Positions 6,517-7,645 of a DNA stretch of 7,645 bases are shown here, piece after piece. Numbering within the stretch: the stretch's first letter is position 1; the number at the start of each line of letters is the position of its first letter. The position numbers were made by a program, and so were the translations under genes. The stretch is from Desulfobacteraceae bacterium (GTDB lineage Bacteria > Desulfobacterota > Desulfobacteria > Desulfobacterales > Desulfobacteraceae): contig JAFLJU010000425.1 in NCBI GenBank assembly GCA_022712835.1, forward strand, positions 1 through 7,645, in the 5' to 3' direction. The notes beneath the pieces are model-generated. The model ran no database searches. It was given only the letters and a program-made list of their open reading frames with translations, and was not told the DNA's origin.

Positions 6517-7257
6517 TTATTCATTATAGCAAAGAATATCAACGGCCCATTTTTCAATCCCAGTTATTCGATGGATTGACTCTTCAATTCTTGTCATGGC
6601 CTTTTTTGTTAGTTTCACACCTTTGCAATAGTTCTTTGTGAAAAAATTAACGACTGGGAAATTCCCATTCCACATCATTGTCCTGGCCAATCCTAATATT
6701 TTTTGAACACTATCAAGCAATTCTCCATTCCAATGATTTTCCAAGCGACCCCAAACACGTTCAATAGGATTATATTTGCTGTGATATGGAGGATAGTAGG
6801 CCAGGCTGATATTCACGGAATTATTTTTAGAAAAATCAACAATGCGCTTCATAAACTGGCTTCTTCGGCTGTTGTTTTCCGGCCCATTATCCATATTTAA
6901 CACCAAAGTATGTGGATTGTATTTTGCTTTTATCGACGGCCATAGGTGCTCAAGGGCATCGATCATAAAGTCTGAAGTAATGCAGCTCTCTGAAAAATAA
7001 AAGAAAATTTCATCCATTGCTGGAATGGATATACCAAAAAGCTTCAGTGTCGTTTCCGGTTCAAAGTCATGGTCCCACGCCCTGAGGCCATAACGATTAT
7101 AGCCACCCCGTGAGAATGGCCCAACTTTTATTGCAGCCTTTGCATCCATAGAAAGCCTTAGTACGCCTGACGCATAATCCGCTAACCTATTAATATTATG
7201 TACATAACCAAATATTTCATTTGTTTCTGGAATTTTTTTTGGGTCTACATTTGGCAA
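6517..7257 (-). CDS. ISAzo13-family transposase, C-terminal catalytic part (frame-split)
   Basis: This 246-residue frame carries the catalytic RNase H-like domain of the transposase, which cuts and joins DNA ends. It opens with the family-typical 'KKIPETNEIFGYVH', followed by 'LSMDAKAAIKVGPFSRGG' (first catalytic Asp, D38), 'NMDNGPENNSRRSQF' (D123) and 'YYPPYHSKYNPIERVWGRLE' (E166). All three DDE residues are present, so the domain itself is intact. The nominal start is a TTG at 7257 with no ribosome site of its own; the real protein must be joined to the upstream frame (7217-7645), shifted by one base at an A8 run. As it stands the gene is either a pseudogene by a one-base indel, a sequencing error in the homopolymer, or a slippage-expressed transposase. 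Confidence 0.85.
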   Translation of the reverse strand: MPNVDPKKIPETNEIFGYVHNINRLADYASGVLRLSMDAKAAIKVGPFSRGGYNRYGLRAWDHDFEPETTLKLFGISIPAMDEIFFYFSESCITSDFMIDALEHLWPSIKAKYNPHTLVLNMDNGPENNSRRSQFMKRIVDFSKNNSVNISLAYYPPYHSKYNPIERVWGRLENHWNGELLDSVQKILGLARTMMWNGNFPVVNFFTKNYCKGVKLTKKAMTRIEESIHRITGIEKWAVDILCYNE

Positions 7258-7645
7258 CTTTCTTTAATTGATATCCGAGTTTATTCATTTTTCTGTTGAT
7301 CGTGACTACAGAAGGAATCTCATCGGATGGATATCCTTTAAATTCAATCAGACGCTTGTGAACTTCTTTGGCCGTTAACGGAGAATATAGCTGAGTGGAC
7401 TTAAATGTAGGATCTGTCTGGCAAATAGGTTCCATAATATCCTTAATATCGTCGAGCAGAGTGGGGAATTTTTCTTCCGACAGTTTACGTCCTCTTCCTG
7501 CAAAATTATCAACACAGACAATTCCTGACTGCATTTCTTTCATCCCTTTCCGGATAGTGTCGCGGTTCCAGCCAAGTTCTTTTAGTGCCTTTCGTTGGCC
7601 TCCTTTTCCCATAAGAGATACAACCCGGGCCATGAACTGTCTTTT
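7217..7645 (-). CDS. ISAzo13-family transposase, N-terminal DNA-binding part (partial, frame-split)
   Basis: The frame is open to the right window edge; ATG 7633 is preceded by in-frame KRQF, so the true start is probably outside and that ATG is internal. From that Met, residues 9-33 ('GKGGQRKALKELGWNRDTIRKG') form a helix-turn-helix typical of ISAzo13 transposase N-termini. Then come 'GRGRKLSEEKFPTLLDDI' and 'PTFKSTQLYSPLTAKEV', leading to a second helical unit 'SVVTINRKMNKLGYQLKKV'. The frame ends at TGA 7217-7219 just after an A8 run, where the catalytic domain continues in the +1 frame. With seven A's the reading would be 'CRPKKIPETNE', joining the two parts without loss. It is not a separate gene. 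Confidence 0.8.
   Translation of the reverse strand, partial: KRQFMARVVSLMGKGGQRKALKELGWNRDTIRKGMKEMQSGIVCVDNFAGRGRKLSEEKFPTLLDDIKDIMEPICQTDPTFKSTQLYSPLTAKEVHKRLIEFKGYPSDEIPSVVTINRKMNKLGYQLKKVAKCRPKKNSRNK
7233..7240 (-). other. A8 homopolymer at the transposase frame switch
   Basis: On the minus strand CCC is followed by eight A's then TTCC. Upstream frame: CCC AAA AAA AAT TCC, to a stop 9 bases later. Catalytic frame: CCA AAA AAA ATT CCA. Loss of one A (or gain of two) restores a single protein, so this is the site of an indel, a sequencing error, or transcriptional slippage. Confidence 0.75.

Larger units (their letters stand above)
6480..7645 (-). mobile_element. ISAzo13-family insertion sequence, partial (cut by window edge)
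   Basis: The two minus-strand frames 7217-7645 and 6517-7257 together make one ISAzo13-type (Rhodopirellula transposase) DDE protein. Base composition is clearly more AT-rich than the neighbouring kinase and regulator genes, which fits transferred DNA. The left limit given here is approximate: the element must end somewhere between the transposase stop (6517) and the binding-protein gene (6306), and the other end lies past 7645. Target-site duplications cannot be checked. Confidence 0.7.

Noticed and set aside
6507..7257. Separate short transposase gene starting at TTG 7257
   Set aside because: It lacks its own ribosome site and N-terminal domain, and the upstream frame supplies exactly the missing part in register with the family.

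Overview
The window looks like chromosomal DNA from an anaerobic, sulfate-reducer-like Desulfobacterota bacterium, probably of the Desulfobacterales. This is inferred from the gene content: a tungsten/molybdenum-type aldehyde ferredoxin oxidoreductase, a large PAS histidine kinase with the 'MAHEINNPLAGI' H-box style common in that group, an orphan periplasmic binding protein and an ISAzo13-type transposase. No rRNA, tRNA or CRISPR array was seen.

Left part (1-3085). A DUF1127 protein gene on the minus strand runs off the left edge. It is divergent from a complete lysR-type regulator gene on the plus strand, and the two probably use back-to-back promoters in the 119-base gap. The lysR gene converges, with a 6-base gap, on a complete minus-strand AOR-family oxidoreductase gene of 606 codons.

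Middle (3086-3571). This 486-base gap holds a candidate aor promoter, a perfect 10-base palindrome, an in-frame relic of about 34 codons matching the 3' end of the lysR gene (about 94% identical to the intact copy), and a 16-base tandem repeat that runs into the start codon of the next gene. The aor gene is therefore flanked by direct copies of the lysR tail, a scar of an old duplication or rearrangement.

Right part (3572-7645). A 637-residue membrane PAS histidine kinase converges on a 263-residue periplasmic solute-binding protein of the SBP_bac_3 type. No response regulator or permease is nearby. The binding protein's start region carries a 7-base tandem duplication that creates a decoy start codon. 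The right edge holds most of an ISAzo13-family transposase, cut by the window edge and split into two frames at a run of eight A's. The DDE residues are intact.

The genes do not form one operon. The clearest units are the DUF1127/lysR divergent pair, the lysR/aor convergent pair and the kinase/binding-protein convergent pair. I do not see a convincing new multi-gene system. The most unusual items are the lysR-tail relic flanking aor and the small tandem duplications at two start codons.
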